DNA from: Acidocella sp.
GTDB taxonomy: Bacteria > Pseudomonadota > Alphaproteobacteria > Acetobacterales > Acetobacteraceae
Length of the DNA: 64,000 nt
Direction of reading: 5' to 3'
NCBI GenBank assembly: GCA_026224875.1
Contig: JAMFRU010000066.1
Location: 1-64,000 of the forward strand
A model generated the notes under the pieces. That model was given only the letters and a program-made list of their open reading frames with translations. It was not told where the DNA came from and ran no database searches. Positions 37,227 through 46,182 of this stretch are shown here, in pieces; positions within the stretch are counted from its first letter, which is position 1, and every line of letters starts with the position of its first letter. The translations under genes and the position numbers were made by a program.

Positions 37227-37496
37227 ATGGAAGAGCAGATGAGCGAAAGACAATCCCCCCCCGAGCGCGAGCTGAACCATGCCGGTTCCGTGGTCGATAA
37301 GGCCATAGAATACATGGTCAGCCAGAAGCTCTCCGAACTCGCCATCGCCTCGGCGCTGCTGGGCGGCGCCATGGGGCTGCTGACCCGCGTACTGCCGGAT
37401 GACGTGGTGGTGCAGATCCTGCAAAACGCCATCGAAAGCGTGGAAAGCGGCGAAATGCGCGGTGCCGCGGGGCACGATCACGCCGGCGAGGCTTGA
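37227..37496 (+). CDS. Small hypothetical protein (89 aa)
   Basis: The 89-residue protein (the internal Met at 37239 is an alternative start) has a charged N-terminus and a Gly/Ala hydrophobic helix ASALLGGAMGLLTRVLPDDV that could touch or span a membrane. The C-terminus is HDHAGEA. I do not recognise a family. It follows the ABC exporter by 50 bp and precedes rpmB. The codon use looks like that of its neighbours. Confidence 0.6.
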   Translation: MEEQMSERQSPPERELNHAGSVVDKAIEYMVSQKLSELAIASALLGGAMGLLTRVLPDDVVVQILQNAIESVESGEMRGAAGHDHAGEA

Positions 37497-37585
37497 CGCC
37501 TACCCCCGTTTTGCCCATAAGCCGGGCTTCTAATTCCGGGGCTGGCGCAAGCTAAGCCCTCTTTGTGTATGTTTGAGGATTTACC

Positions 37586-37888
37586 ATGGCCCGCCGTTGC
37601 GAACTGACCGGAAAGACTGTGCAAGCCGGCAATAATGTCAGCCACGCCAACAACAGAAGCCGCCGCCGGTTCCTGCCCAACCTGCAGGTCACCACGCTGC
37701 TGTCCGACGTGCTGGGTTCGGTGCGCATGCGCCTCTCCACCCGCGCGATCCGCACGGTCGAGCATAATGGCGGTCTGGATGCATTCCTGCTCTCGCAGAA
37801 TGACACCAAGCTCACCACCGAAGGGCTGGAGCTGAAGCGCCGCCTGCAGAAGGCGACTGCCAAAAAAGAAGCCAAAACCGCCGCTTAA
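37586..37888 (+). CDS. rpmB: Ribosomal protein bL28
   Basis: The 100-residue protein starts [20 protein letters not shown] and has [20 protein letters not shown] and [20 protein letters not shown], the alphaproteobacterial L28 pattern without zinc cysteines. GAGG lies upstream of the ATG. It is probably a single gene, followed closely by arfB. Confidence 0.97.
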   Translation: MARRCELTGKTVQAGNNVSHANNRSRRRFLPNLQVTTLLSDVLGSVRMRLSTRAIRTVEHNGGLDAFLLSQNDTKLTTEGLELKRRLQKATAKKEAKTAA

Positions 37889-37915
37889 ACCGCCGGGCCT
37901 GAAACCGGGCTCGTC

Positions 37916-38335
37916 ATGATTATCCGCATTACCAGGACCCTCCAGATCGACGAGCGCGATCTGGAGGAAACTTTTGTCACCGGCTCCGGCCCCGGCGGGC
38001 AGAATGTGAATAAGGTGGCGAGCGCTGTACTGCTGCGCTTCAACCTGGCCGCCAACACCACTTTGCCCGAGCATGTAAAAGCCCGGCTCGCCACGCTGGC
38101 CGGCCGCCGCCTTACCATCGAAGGCGTCATCAACATCCAGGCCGAGCAGTTCCGCGACCAGCCGCGCAACCGCGAAGACGCCCGCGAGCGCCTCTTCGCC
38201 CTCATCCGCGAAGCCGCGATCATCCCCAAAATCCGCCGCCCGACCAAACCCACCAAGGGCTCAAAAACCCGGCGGCTGGAAGCCAAGGGCCGCCGCGGCG
38301 AGATTAAAAAACTGCGTGGGAGCACGGATTTATAA
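37916..38335 (+). CDS. arfB: Alternative ribosome-rescue hydrolase ArfB
   Basis: The 139-residue protein has the catalytic GGQ motif in GSGPGGQNVNKV (GGQ at residues 27-29) and a basic C-terminal tail (KGSKTRRLEAKGRRGEIKKL) that inserts in the empty mRNA channel. This matches ArfB/YaeJ, which releases stalled peptides without a stop codon. It lacks the codon-recognition domains of RF1/RF2. It lies 27 bp after rpmB. Confidence 0.95.
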   Translation: MIIRITRTLQIDERDLEETFVTGSGPGGQNVNKVASAVLLRFNLAANTTLPEHVKARLATLAGRRLTIEGVINIQAEQFRDQPRNREDARERLFALIREAAIIPKIRRPTKPTKGSKTRRLEAKGRRGEIKKLRGSTDL

Positions 38336-38349
38336 CGCCGCAGGCCGCA

Positions 38350-38382
38350 CGAATAAAAAGGGCGGTGGAATAACCACCGCCC
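38350..38382 (-). terminator. Intrinsic terminator of the degP gene
   Basis: GGGCGGTGG (38360-38368) and CCACCGCCC (38374-38382) form a 9-bp stem with a 5-nt loop. On the minus strand the stem is followed by CTTTTTATTC. It lies 40 bp past the degP stop and also just after the arfB stop on the other strand. Confidence 0.85.
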
Positions 38383-38422
38383 CCAACGAAGACGAACGAA
38401 GACAAACGGCTTGAAACGAGCT

Positions 38423-39994
38423 TTACGGCCCGTTCGAACCATCCTGGCTCTGGCTATTCTGGCTCGGGTCCTTACCAGTCAGGTCTATCCCGACAAACAG
38501 CGCCTGGCCCTGGCGCACGATGCGCAAAGCCACCGCCCCGGTACCGGCCTTGCGCGCGGAGGCGATGGCATTCACCGCATCCGTCGGGCTGTTAACATCG
38601 GTGGCCCCCACGCCCACCAGCAGATCGCCCGGCTGCAGCCCGGCCACATCCGCCGGCGAGTTCTGCACCACCGCGGTAATCACCGCACCAGTGGCATTAT
38701 TCGGCAGGTTCAGCTGGTTGCGCGCATCCGGGGTGAGCGGCGCCAAAGTGAGCCCCAGCGGGCCCTGCGCCGGCTGTGCCGATTGGCCGCCACCGCCGCC
38801 ATTCTGCTGGAACGCCGCATCCGGATTGGCCGGCATGGTGGTTACCGCCACACCCACATCCTGCGGCTTGCCGTTGCGCAAATAGCTTATATCCGCCTTG
38901 GCCTGCGGATCGACATTGGCGATATCGGCCGCCAAATCGCCCGGGTTGGTCACAACCAGGCCATTGACGGCGGTGATCACATCGCCCGCCTTCAACCCGG
39001 CATGCTCCGCCGGGCTGCCCGGCGAGATCGCGGCAATCAGCGCGCCATCTTTCGCCGGATTATCCGTCGGCAGGCCGAGTGCGGCCGCCATCTGCGGCGA
39101 AATCTCCTGTGCCGCGACACCCAGATACCCGCGCACCACCTTGCCGCTGGCAATCAGCTGCGTGGTGATCCGCTTGATGGTGTTCGAAGGAATGGCAAAA
39201 CCGATGCCGACCGAACCGCCCGAAAGGCTGAGAATGGCGGTATTGACCCCGATGACCTCGCCCTTCTGGTCGAACAACGGGCCGCCGGAATTACCCTCGT
39301 TGATCGGCGCATCGATCTGGATAAATTTATCATACGGCCCATCGCCGATATCGCGCCCCAAAGCCGAGACGATACCCGCGGTCACCGTGCCATCGAGCCC
39401 AAACGGATTGCCCATGGCGATCACCCATTCGCCCGGCACCACGCTGGAGGAATCCCCCAGCTCGACGAACGGCAGCGGGTGCGGTGCGATGATCTTGAGC
39501 ACGGCAAGGTCGGTCTTGGGGTCGGTGCCCAGGACCTTCGCCGGGTAGGTATTGCCGTCGGACATGGTCACGGTGACCGTGCGGGCATCCTTCACCACAT
39601 GGTTGTTGGTGACGATGATGCCGGACGGATCAATCACGAAGCCCGAGCCCTTGGCCTCCACCGGCTGCTGCTGTTGCGGCCCGCCAAAGCCAAACGGCAT
39701 GCCGGGGATCTGCGGAAAGCCCGGTGGCAGGCCTTGCGGGCCATTGCCGCCACCATTGCCGCTTCCATCATCGGAGGTCTGGTTGAGTTTTAGATGCACA
39801 TCTACCGAAACCACCGCCGGCGAGACATTTTTGACCAGGCCGGAAAAATCCGGAACCGGGGTGTAATTCTTCTCAACGGCCTTGGTGGCATCCAGAGATG
39901 ACGTATCCGCCGCGTGCGCCGGCGGGGAGATGAGGGCGGTGCTCCCGAGCAAGGCCAGCGAGAGCGCGGCGGCACGGGGGAAAGAGTGGCGCAT
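38423..39994 (-). CDS. degP: Do-type periplasmic serine protease (DegP/HtrA)
   Basis: This 523-residue protease has an N-terminal Sec signal (AAALSLALLGSTALISPPAHA). The trypsin-like domain has the triad His132 (TNNHVV), Asp162 (TDLAVLKI) and Ser236 (GNSGGPL). Two PDZ domains follow (YLGVAAQEISPQMA... and the segment ending PGDLLVGVGATDVNSPTDAV). It degrades or refolds damaged envelope proteins. There is a Gly/Asn- and Gln/Pro-rich loop near residues 65-100, typical of the LA loop. The upstream region holds five GTTAC boxes; the terminator is at 38350-38382. Confidence 0.95.
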   Translation of the reverse strand: MRHSFPRAAALSLALLGSTALISPPAHAADTSSLDATKAVEKNYTPVPDFSGLVKNVSPAVVSVDVHLKLNQTSDDGSGNGGGNGPQGLPPGFPQIPGMPFGFGGPQQQQPVEAKGSGFVIDPSGIIVTNNHVVKDARTVTVTMSDGNTYPAKVLGTDPKTDLAVLKIIAPHPLPFVELGDSSSVVPGEWVIAMGNPFGLDGTVTAGIVSALGRDIGDGPYDKFIQIDAPINEGNSGGPLFDQKGEVIGVNTAILSLSGGSVGIGFAIPSNTIKRITTQLIASGKVVRGYLGVAAQEISPQMAAALGLPTDNPAKDGALIAAISPGSPAEHAGLKAGDVITAVNGLVVTNPGDLAADIANVDPQAKADISYLRNGKPQDVGVAVTTMPANPDAAFQQNGGGGGQSAQPAQGPLGLTLAPLTPDARNQLNLPNNATGAVITAVVQNSPADVAGLQPGDLLVGVGATDVNSPTDAVNAIASARKAGTGAVALRIVRQGQALFVGIDLTGKDPSQNSQSQDGSNGP

Positions 39995-40051
39995 TTTGAT
40001 CGGATTCTCCTGAGGAAGCGTTATGGAAGGCGGCGGCTGACAACCGGTTAA

Positions 40052-40165
40052 CTGTTACTTAAATGCCACACCAAAGGGGCATTCTCAACCCTGTTACAAA
40101 TAAGGTTACACTTCTTCACCTCGCGAAACGCTGCCCAGCCTGTTACATAGCTGCCTGTTACATAG
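40052..40165. promoter_or_regulatory. Cluster of GTTAC boxes upstream of degP
   Basis: CTGTTAC occurs at 40052, 40091, 40140 and 40155, and GGTTACA at 40104. The last pair is an 11-bp direct repeat CTGTTACATAG spaced 15 bp apart, and 40091/40104 form a second pair spaced 13 bp. Tandem boxes at this spacing are typical for OmpR-type response regulators. They lie between the uspA-like stop and the degP start, so degP is the likely target. The regulator is inferred, not shown. Confidence 0.5.
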
Positions 40166-40192
40166 ATAGGGGCGCAACCTGCCAAGGGAAGC

Positions 40193-41059
40193 CTAACGGT
40201 TCATCAATACCGGCAATTGCGCATGTTCCAGCACATGCCGCGTAATCCCGCCCAATATCAGCTGGCGCAGGCGCGAGGCCGTGGAATAGGCGCCCATGGA
40301 CATCAGATCGGCCCGGAATTCCGTCGCCGCGGCGAGCAGGCCAGCCCCGGTCATGCCCTTGCGCGGGTAAAACTGCACCACATCGGCGGTCACCCCATGG
40401 TGCGAAATATATTCCGCCACCTCGGCCCCCGAAGGCCCGGGCCGGCGGTAGTCATCGCATACGAGTATCCGCACCGCTTCGGCCTGGCGCACGAAGGGCA
40501 TCACCGAGGCCAAGGCTGACGCCGCATTGGCGGTGCCGTTCCAGGCAATGGCGACGCGCGTGCCAAACGTCTCGGGCGGTACAACGGGAGCCAGCAGCAC
40601 CGGGCGGCCGGAGTCAAACAGCACCGCATGCAGCGCATCGGCCGCCGCCACATCCTCGCCGGCCTGCGGGTGCGGCACGATGGTGAGATCCGCGAGACGG
40701 GCGCGATGCGCGATCAACTCGTCCTCGCGCCCCGTCAGCGTGGTGAAACTGGCACTCGGCTCGTCGCGCCCGTGCAGCGCCTCGCCCACCGGCACCCCGG
40801 CCTCCTCGGCCGCCAGCGCGAACAGCTCTTCCAGGCTGCGCTCGCGCTGGCCGGATGCGCGTTCGGTGGCACTCATCATGTCCTCGATCATGGCGCCGGT
40901 CATGCCCTCACCCACGAACGGGGCAAACTCCTGGGCGGAACGGATATGCAGCACCTGCAAATGCGCGTTCCAGCGTTTGGCCAGCATCAACCCGGTTTGC
41001 AACGCAGCCGAGGCCGAGGTGGTGCTGCTCACGGGGAGCAGGAATTTGCGGACCGACAT
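40193..41059 (-). CDS. Universal stress protein (tandem UspA domains)
   Basis: The 288-residue protein carries a degenerate N-terminal Usp domain (KFLLPVSSTTSASAALQTGL) and a C-terminal one with VAIAWNGTANAASALA and LLAAATEFRADLMSMGAYST followed by RLRQLILGGITRHVLEHA. The latter fits the ATP-binding G2xG9G(S/T) pattern in part (GAYS..R..ILGGITRHVL). It is a cytoplasmic stress protein of unknown precise role. Promoter and start context are ordinary. Confidence 0.9.
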   Translation of the reverse strand: MSVRKFLLPVSSTTSASAALQTGLMLAKRWNAHLQVLHIRSAQEFAPFVGEGMTGAMIEDMMSATERASGQRERSLEELFALAAEEAGVPVGEALHGRDEPSASFTTLTGREDELIAHRARLADLTIVPHPQAGEDVAAADALHAVLFDSGRPVLLAPVVPPETFGTRVAIAWNGTANAASALASVMPFVRQAEAVRILVCDDYRRPGPSGAEVAEYISHHGVTADVVQFYPRKGMTGAGLLAAATEFRADLMSMGAYSTASRLRQLILGGITRHVLEHAQLPVLMNR

Positions 41060-41113
41060 CGGTGCCCCCTTTTTGTTCGTTCACCCCGACTATATGGCAA
41101 TTCCCCGAAAAAA

Positions 41114-42367
41114 CTACAGCATGTCGCGCAGGCGGAACCAGGCCGTGGCGAGCAGCAGTGCCGGGGTGCGCAAAGCCGGGCCGCCGGGGAAGCGGGCATG
41201 CGGGATGCGGGTGAACAGGTCAAACCTTTCCGCGTGGCCGGCGATGGTCTCGGCCGCCAGTTTGCCCGCCAGCCCGGTAAGCGCCACGCCGTGGCCGGAG
41301 AAGCCATGGGCAAATAATATGTTGTCCGCCAGCCTGCCGAAATGCGGGGCACGGTTGACGGTGATGTCCACATTGCCGCCCCAGAGATATTCCACCCTTG
41401 CACCCTTCAGCTGCGGAAACACGCGCGTGGCCCGGCGCAGCATCGCGGCGCCCAGGCTCGGCGGGGGGATTGTGGAGTAGGACACGCGGCCGCCGAACAG
41501 CATGCGGTTATCGGGCGAGCGGCGGAAATAATCGAGCACGAAGTTGAGGTCGCCCACAGCCTCATTGCCAGGGATCAGCCCTGGCACGTCATCGCGCGGC
41601 TCCGTGGCCATGATATAGGTGCCGACCGGCATGATGTAGCCGGCGAGTTTCTTCTCCAACCCGCCCAGATAGGCGCCGCCGGCCACCAGCAGGTAAGACG
41701 CGGTGACGCGATGCGGCCCCACATGCAAAGTGATTTTCGCGCCCGGCTCGACCTTATCCACCGCCGCCCCGGCAAAAAGCTGCGCGCCGGCTGCCTGCGC
41801 CGCGCGGGCTAAGCCCAAAACGTAATTATACGGGTGAATATGCCCGGCGATGTTATCCTCCAGTGCCGCGACATAGCGCGGGCTGGCCAGCCGGCTGCGC
41901 AATTCCGCACCCTCCAGCAACCGCCCCACCGGCGCGCCCAAAGCCGCCAGTGTCTCTTGCTCCTCGCGCAACTCCTGCGTCTGCCGCGCCTTCACGGCGG
42001 CATGCAGATAGCCCAGCACCGGGCTCGCCGGAATCCCAAACCGCGCGATCTGGCCATGCAGCAAATCCACCGCCTCGACCGACATGTCCCAGAGCTTTTT
42101 GGCCGTCTCCGCTCCGGTCAGCTGGCGCAGTTTATGCAGCGAGCAGCCAAACCCGGGCAGCGCCTGGCCGCCGTTACGCCCGGAAGCCCCCCAGCCGATA
42201 TCCTGCGCCTCCAGCAGCGCCACCTTATAACCACGCTCGGCCAGATGCAGTGCGGCCGACACACCGGTGATGCCGCCGCCGATGATCGCGACATCGGCGG
42301 TGATATCCTCCGTCAGCGTGGCGGCGGTGAAATCAACCTGGCGGGTCGCGTAATAATAATTTTGCAT
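41114..42367 (-). CDS. FAD-dependent amine oxidase, PuuB-like (DAO family)
   Basis: This 417-residue oxidoreductase has the FAD-binding Rossmann motif VAIIGGGITGVSAALHLAER (residues about 26-45) and the D-amino-acid-oxidase-family blocks GWGASGRNGGQALPGFG and the C-terminal YLWGGNVDITVNRAPHFG plus AHGFSGHGVALTGLAGKLA. It best fits gamma-glutamylputrescine oxidases, which oxidise glutamyl-polyamines, or related N-methyl amino acid oxidases. No other putrescine genes are nearby, so the substrate is open. Confidence 0.85.
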   Translation of the reverse strand: MQNYYYATRQVDFTAATLTEDITADVAIIGGGITGVSAALHLAERGYKVALLEAQDIGWGASGRNGGQALPGFGCSLHKLRQLTGAETAKKLWDMSVEAVDLLHGQIARFGIPASPVLGYLHAAVKARQTQELREEQETLAALGAPVGRLLEGAELRSRLASPRYVAALEDNIAGHIHPYNYVLGLARAAQAAGAQLFAGAAVDKVEPGAKITLHVGPHRVTASYLLVAGGAYLGGLEKKLAGYIMPVGTYIMATEPRDDVPGLIPGNEAVGDLNFVLDYFRRSPDNRMLFGGRVSYSTIPPPSLGAAMLRRATRVFPQLKGARVEYLWGGNVDITVNRAPHFGRLADNILFAHGFSGHGVALTGLAGKLAAETIAGHAERFDLFTRIPHARFPGGPALRTPALLLATAWFRLRDML

Positions 42368-42734
42368 TCAATGCATCGTCCTGTTAGCGGGGGGCACCTA
42401 GATGCCACGTCCCGCGTGTGATCTTTCCGGCCTGGCTGCAGGGCGCAGCCCAGCCCCCGCAATCGTCGAATATGGTTTACCCGCTGGGCCCGGCTCAATC
42501 CAGAGTACCGGCTGCAAGTATCCGGCTGCAAGTATATAGCTGGGCGCCATGCTCTTTGCCAAAACCTGAACAGCCTTGAACAGCCCCGCCTTGCTGATAA
42601 CCCGAGAGGCGCGCTGCTAAATCCTGGAGAGAAAACATGCTCGGCGGTTCGGCTGCATTGCCATCCCGGATGGCGTAGCTTCATGCCGGAACAAGCGGTT
42701 GCAAGCCACGAAACTCTACCTTTGAAATGAAACT
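42368..42734. other. Intergenic region with small tandem duplications
   Basis: No gene is evident. There are short tandem repeats: CCGGCTGCAAGTAT twice (42507-42534) and GAACAGCCTTGAACAGCC (about 42568-42585). The right part may hold decayed 5' sequence of the GT61 remnant. The promoter of the PuuB-like gene should lie at 42370-42500. Confidence 0.4.
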
Positions 42735-43079
42735 TTGGCTCTTGTGAAGATCAAGGGCATTACGTCATTCGGGGTGGCAACAATGCCGTTTATCGAGCAG
42801 GTGGCGTTGTTCCGCGAAGCGCGGACATTGTTCGGCGTGCTGGGATCAAACCTCATCGGCCTCATCTATTCCCCGCTTGGTGTGCGCACGGTGTCCGCGG
42901 CGCCGGCCGATTGGGGAGATTGCTTTTTTCACGGTCTGCTGCAGGCCCAGGAGGGTATCTACGCGGATTTGCGTGGCACACTGCCGTCCGGTCATACGAA
43001 TATGATGACGGCACCGTTCACCTTGTCGCCCGGCCGCATCGCCGAGGCGCTGGACGCGGTTGGGCACCCCTCGGCCTGA
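42735..43079 (+). pseudogene. C-terminal remnant of a GT61-type (DUF563) glycosyltransferase
   Basis: The frame reads MPFIEQVALFREARTLFGVL, then GSNLIGLIYSPLGVRTVSAA and DWGDCFFHGLLQAQEGIYAD. This is the C-terminal block of GT61/DUF563 enzymes (EQi.lF..A..i.G.hGagL.Nlif.p.g..v). In place of the usual GxHGAGL this copy has GVLGSNLIG, missing the conserved His. The N-terminal two thirds are absent. It neighbours the GT4 and GT2 genes, so a polysaccharide cluster has been partly lost here. Confidence 0.7.
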
Positions 43080-43105
43080 TCCGCATTCCGGTTGAGATCA
43101 CGGCA

Positions 43106-44371
43106 CTATGTGGCCGCCAGCACTTTGCCGGTATAAATCTGCATGAATCCCTGCACCATCTCCTCGCGGCTGGCGGGTTTAGTTATGCCCTGCGCCAAAT
43201 TCTTCCAAAGCCCCTCCTCGGTGCAGGCGCGGCGCATCGTATCGGCCAGCGCCCGTGCATCACCCAGTTCGAACAGCAGCCCATCCTTACCCTCGGTCAC
43301 GCGCTCGGCAGGTCCCCCCACGTTGGAGGCAATCACCGGGCGCCCGAAACTCCAGGCCTCGGAAATCACCAGGCAGAAAACCTCCCACCAGATGGAGGGC
43401 ACCACCACCCAATCCACCCGCGCCATGCGCGCGCGCAGCTGGTCATGATGGTATGAGCCATTGAACACGACATTGCGCGCATCCGCCGGCAGCGCTTCCT
43501 CGGCCACCACAAACGCCTCAATCTCGGCACGGCATTCCGGCGAGGCAAAAGCGATGTTATCGCCATTCACCTCGACGGTAAAATCCGTAAACCCCTGCGC
43601 GCGCAAAAGCCCCACCGCCTGGAGCAGCACATGCAGCCCCTTCACATCCACCATCTGGCCAAAAAACCCAAAGCGGTTGCGCTTGCCCTGCAGGGTTTCG
43701 ATGGCTTTGGTATTCGCCTGCATCCCATTCGTCACATGCACAAACTTCGCCGGATCCAGCCCCCAATTTGCATAATGCGAAACCATGAACCGGCTCGGCG
43801 TGGTGAACACATCCACTGTGGCAAGATGCGTCTTCATCCACAGCTCACGCATGAAATAATGCTCCGGCGGCAGGCTGGGAATGCATTGATGGCAGCGCAC
43901 GGCCGAAGCACGGTCGCACAGCGAACCATCGGTGCGACGCATGTGCCCGCTCAACGCACAGATCGACAGAAACTCATGCGCTGTAAAAACGATTTTCGCA
44001 TCCGGCAGCACCTTGCGCGTCAGCGTCAGATAATCGATGCCGTAAGTCATATAGTGATGAAAATGCACCACATCTGGCCGCAGCCGCTCCAGGAATTCCT
44101 TATAGGCCTGCGCCAGGTGAATGCTCGGGCATTTCTGCCAGACGTAATCATAACCCTGCGACAGAAACAGAGATTCATTTTCCCGCCCGTCGAAGCCGGT
44201 GATGCGCGCCCCGCTCTTGAACATGGCCGGCGTGTTATGGTCGGCCGAGGCCAATAAAAACGGCTCCACACCTTCGATGTTTTTCAAACCCTCGAACGTC
44301 TCATAGGCAATCTGCTGCGAGCCGCCGCGCACCAGCTCCGGATGATACATGCAGACCAGCAATACTTTCAT
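43106..44371 (-). CDS. Glycosyltransferase family 4 protein
   Basis: The 421-residue GT-B enzyme has an N-terminal acceptor domain (LVCMYHPELVRGGSQQIAYE) with a Cys-rich loop near residues 150-165 (CALSGHMRRTDGSLCDRASA, then CHQC). The C-terminal donor-site region has FFGQMVDVKGLHVLLQAV and the EAWSFGRPVIASNVGGPAER block with the Glu that contacts the nucleotide. The enzyme uses a nucleotide sugar to extend a surface glycan. The start overlaps the stop of the GT2 gene by 4 bp, so the two are co-translated. Confidence 0.9.
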   Translation of the reverse strand: MKVLLVCMYHPELVRGGSQQIAYETFEGLKNIEGVEPFLLASADHNTPAMFKSGARITGFDGRENESLFLSQGYDYVWQKCPSIHLAQAYKEFLERLRPDVVHFHHYMTYGIDYLTLTRKVLPDAKIVFTAHEFLSICALSGHMRRTDGSLCDRASAVRCHQCIPSLPPEHYFMRELWMKTHLATVDVFTTPSRFMVSHYANWGLDPAKFVHVTNGMQANTKAIETLQGKRNRFGFFGQMVDVKGLHVLLQAVGLLRAQGFTDFTVEVNGDNIAFASPECRAEIEAFVVAEEALPADARNVVFNGSYHHDQLRARMARVDWVVVPSIWWEVFCLVISEAWSFGRPVIASNVGGPAERVTEGKDGLLFELGDARALADTMRRACTEEGLWKNLAQGITKPASREEMVQGFMQIYTGKVLAAT

Positions 44372-46011
44372 TTCGACACACCAAATGCCGGATGCAGCGG
44401 CGCCGGGCCCAGCACCTCCGCCTCCACCAGCCCCTTCCAGAGCTTGGTGAACAGCCAGCGGTTTACGATGGAGCCACCCTCATGCTGCGGCTGGCGGTGC
44501 GAACCCTTGCCCTCCAGATGCCAGAGTGTCGCATCATGCAGCCAGGCGGGGCGCCCAGCCTTCAGGCTTTTCAGGCTCAAATCCGCATCCTCGTAATGGC
44601 CGAAAATATAATCCTCGGTGAACCCTCCCAGCGTCTCGAACCATTCCCGCGCGGTGGAAATGAACGCGCCGGTCACCGCCGGCACGGGCCGGGGGCGCAG
44701 ATATTCCACCGTATCCGGCGGCGCGCCTTTACCGTAATGTTCCACCCGTAAAATCGCGGTTTCCTGGTGCTGCCCTTGTGTGAAGCTTGGCGCTGTATCC
44801 AGCTCGAAATACATGCCGCCATGCATCAGCGAGCTGTCGTCGTAAAACAAAGGCGCACCGAACAAAGCCGTCTGCTCCGCCGGCTGCCCCGCCACAATGG
44901 CGCTGTGCTTTGCGGCCCAATCGGCATCACGCGGAAACACATCGGGGTTGACGAACACCAGCCTGCCGCTGCGCGCATGTTTGGCGGCAAGGTTATTGGC
45001 GGCGGCAAATCCGGCATTGGCGTTGAGCAGAATAATCGTAACATCGAGCCCGTACATCAGGCCTGAGAGCCGAGCCTCGCGCAACAAAGCTTCCGCGGTA
45101 TCGGGGCTGTTGCACACGTAGATAAACTCGTAATCCCCAATGCCGGCCTGGCGCGCAAACATCGCCTGCTGCACGTACATATACTCGGTCTTGCCGAACA
45201 GGCAGACGATGATCGAGGCCTTGTAGCTGGCATTGGCACAGCCGAAATATTCCACATAAGGCGCATTCGCGGCACGCCGCGTCAGCATCTGGTTGAAAGC
45301 CAGCAGCTGCGTACCAATCGCGGCATCGATGCTCTGCACAGCGGCGAAATAATGATTGCCGGTATAGGCCGCCTGGGACAGGCCACAGAGCGCCACGCTC
45401 CGCAGGTCGTCATCCTCAACCCCTTCCACCATCACCACGGAAGGCATCTCGACGCCTGATTTCAGCCGCACCACGGCATTGCAGACATTGGCCGGCAGCC
45501 GCCGCGCGGCATAGAGAAACCCCCAATAGCCGCAATGATGCGGGCTGAGCAGGCCGACCGCCTCCTCCGCATCCGGCCGGCGCACGCGGGCAAGGTTGGC
45601 GGCGCTGAAGGAGATGGACCAGCCGGAGAAATACAAATCCACAGATACCAACTGGTCCTGCGTGTCATTCACCCAGCCGGCGACATAAATGCCGCCGGAC
45701 GGCGAGATTTTGATATGATCGACATTGGCGCCAGGCGCCCGGGGTTTCTCGGCAATCCTGCCCGCCTCGGCGGTAACCATCACGCGGTCCGGCACCACAT
45801 GCGCGGGCAGTGCCACGGGGCGGCCTTCGGCGCGGCCAAAACGCTCGAAATGCTCGCGCCCGGAACGGAAACTGCCGCCGGCCACGGCCACCAGCACATC
45901 CGGGTTGAGGCGAAGGTAAAGCTCCTCGTTGAACCCGGCCTCAATGGGGAGCGCGGCTGAAAGCGCGGCTGGCGCGGGATCGGCGGGCGTGCGGGGCGAT
46001 CCATTGCTCAT
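44368..46011 (-). CDS. Glycosyltransferase family 2 protein with N-terminal extension
   Basis: The 547-residue protein has an N-terminal part (about 1-250) that opens FNEELYLRLNPDVLVAVAGG, a short repeat common at the start of large alphaproteobacterial glycosyltransferases. A GT-A domain follows (KASIIVCLFGKTEYMYVQQA, then LVFVNPDVFPRDADWAA in the position of the DxD-bearing strand). Near the C-terminus, ETLGGFTEDYIFGHYEDADL is the acceptor ED motif. It probably builds a capsule or O-antigen with the GT4 partner. Confidence 0.88.
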   Translation of the reverse strand: MSNGSPRTPADPAPAALSAALPIEAGFNEELYLRLNPDVLVAVAGGSFRSGREHFERFGRAEGRPVALPAHVVPDRVMVTAEAGRIAEKPRAPGANVDHIKISPSGGIYVAGWVNDTQDQLVSVDLYFSGWSISFSAANLARVRRPDAEEAVGLLSPHHCGYWGFLYAARRLPANVCNAVVRLKSGVEMPSVVMVEGVEDDDLRSVALCGLSQAAYTGNHYFAAVQSIDAAIGTQLLAFNQMLTRRAANAPYVEYFGCANASYKASIIVCLFGKTEYMYVQQAMFARQAGIGDYEFIYVCNSPDTAEALLREARLSGLMYGLDVTIILLNANAGFAAANNLAAKHARSGRLVFVNPDVFPRDADWAAKHSAIVAGQPAEQTALFGAPLFYDDSSLMHGGMYFELDTAPSFTQGQHQETAILRVEHYGKGAPPDTVEYLRPRPVPAVTGAFISTAREWFETLGGFTEDYIFGHYEDADLSLKSLKAGRPAWLHDATLWHLEGKGSHRQPQHEGGSIVNRWLFTKLWKGLVEAEVLGPAPLHPAFGVSK

Positions 46012-46097
46012 GCCTGTCTCCGGCCGGTATTCCTGACCTACTATATTCCTTGCGTAACCGCTGGCGCCCTAGCGTGCAACACAGCGCTCAAAAGACT

Positions 46098-46177
46098 GTT
46101 TGAGAAGCCCTCCGGCGACATTACTCCGTCTTTCCCGCGAAAGCGGGAATGACGGGAGCGTATGGGACTTCTCAAAC
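46098..46177. repeat. 80-bp nested palindrome
   Basis: The outer arms GTTTGAGAAG (46098-46107) and CTTCTCAAAC (46168-46177) enclose an inner hairpin TTCCCGCGAAAGCGGGAA flanked by CTCCGTC / GACGGGAG. The inner ATTCCCGC-GAAA-GCGGGAAT type is a palindrome found dispersed in many proteobacterial genomes. It lies after the PCuAC-like gene start region and before GT2, and could be a small non-autonomous repeat or a terminator-like structure. Confidence 0.75.
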
Positions 46178-46182
46178 ACTCT

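Noticed and set aside
38411-39793. A 460-codon plus-strand frame.
   Set aside because: It is antisense to degP, which has a complete signal peptide, catalytic triad and two PDZ domains.
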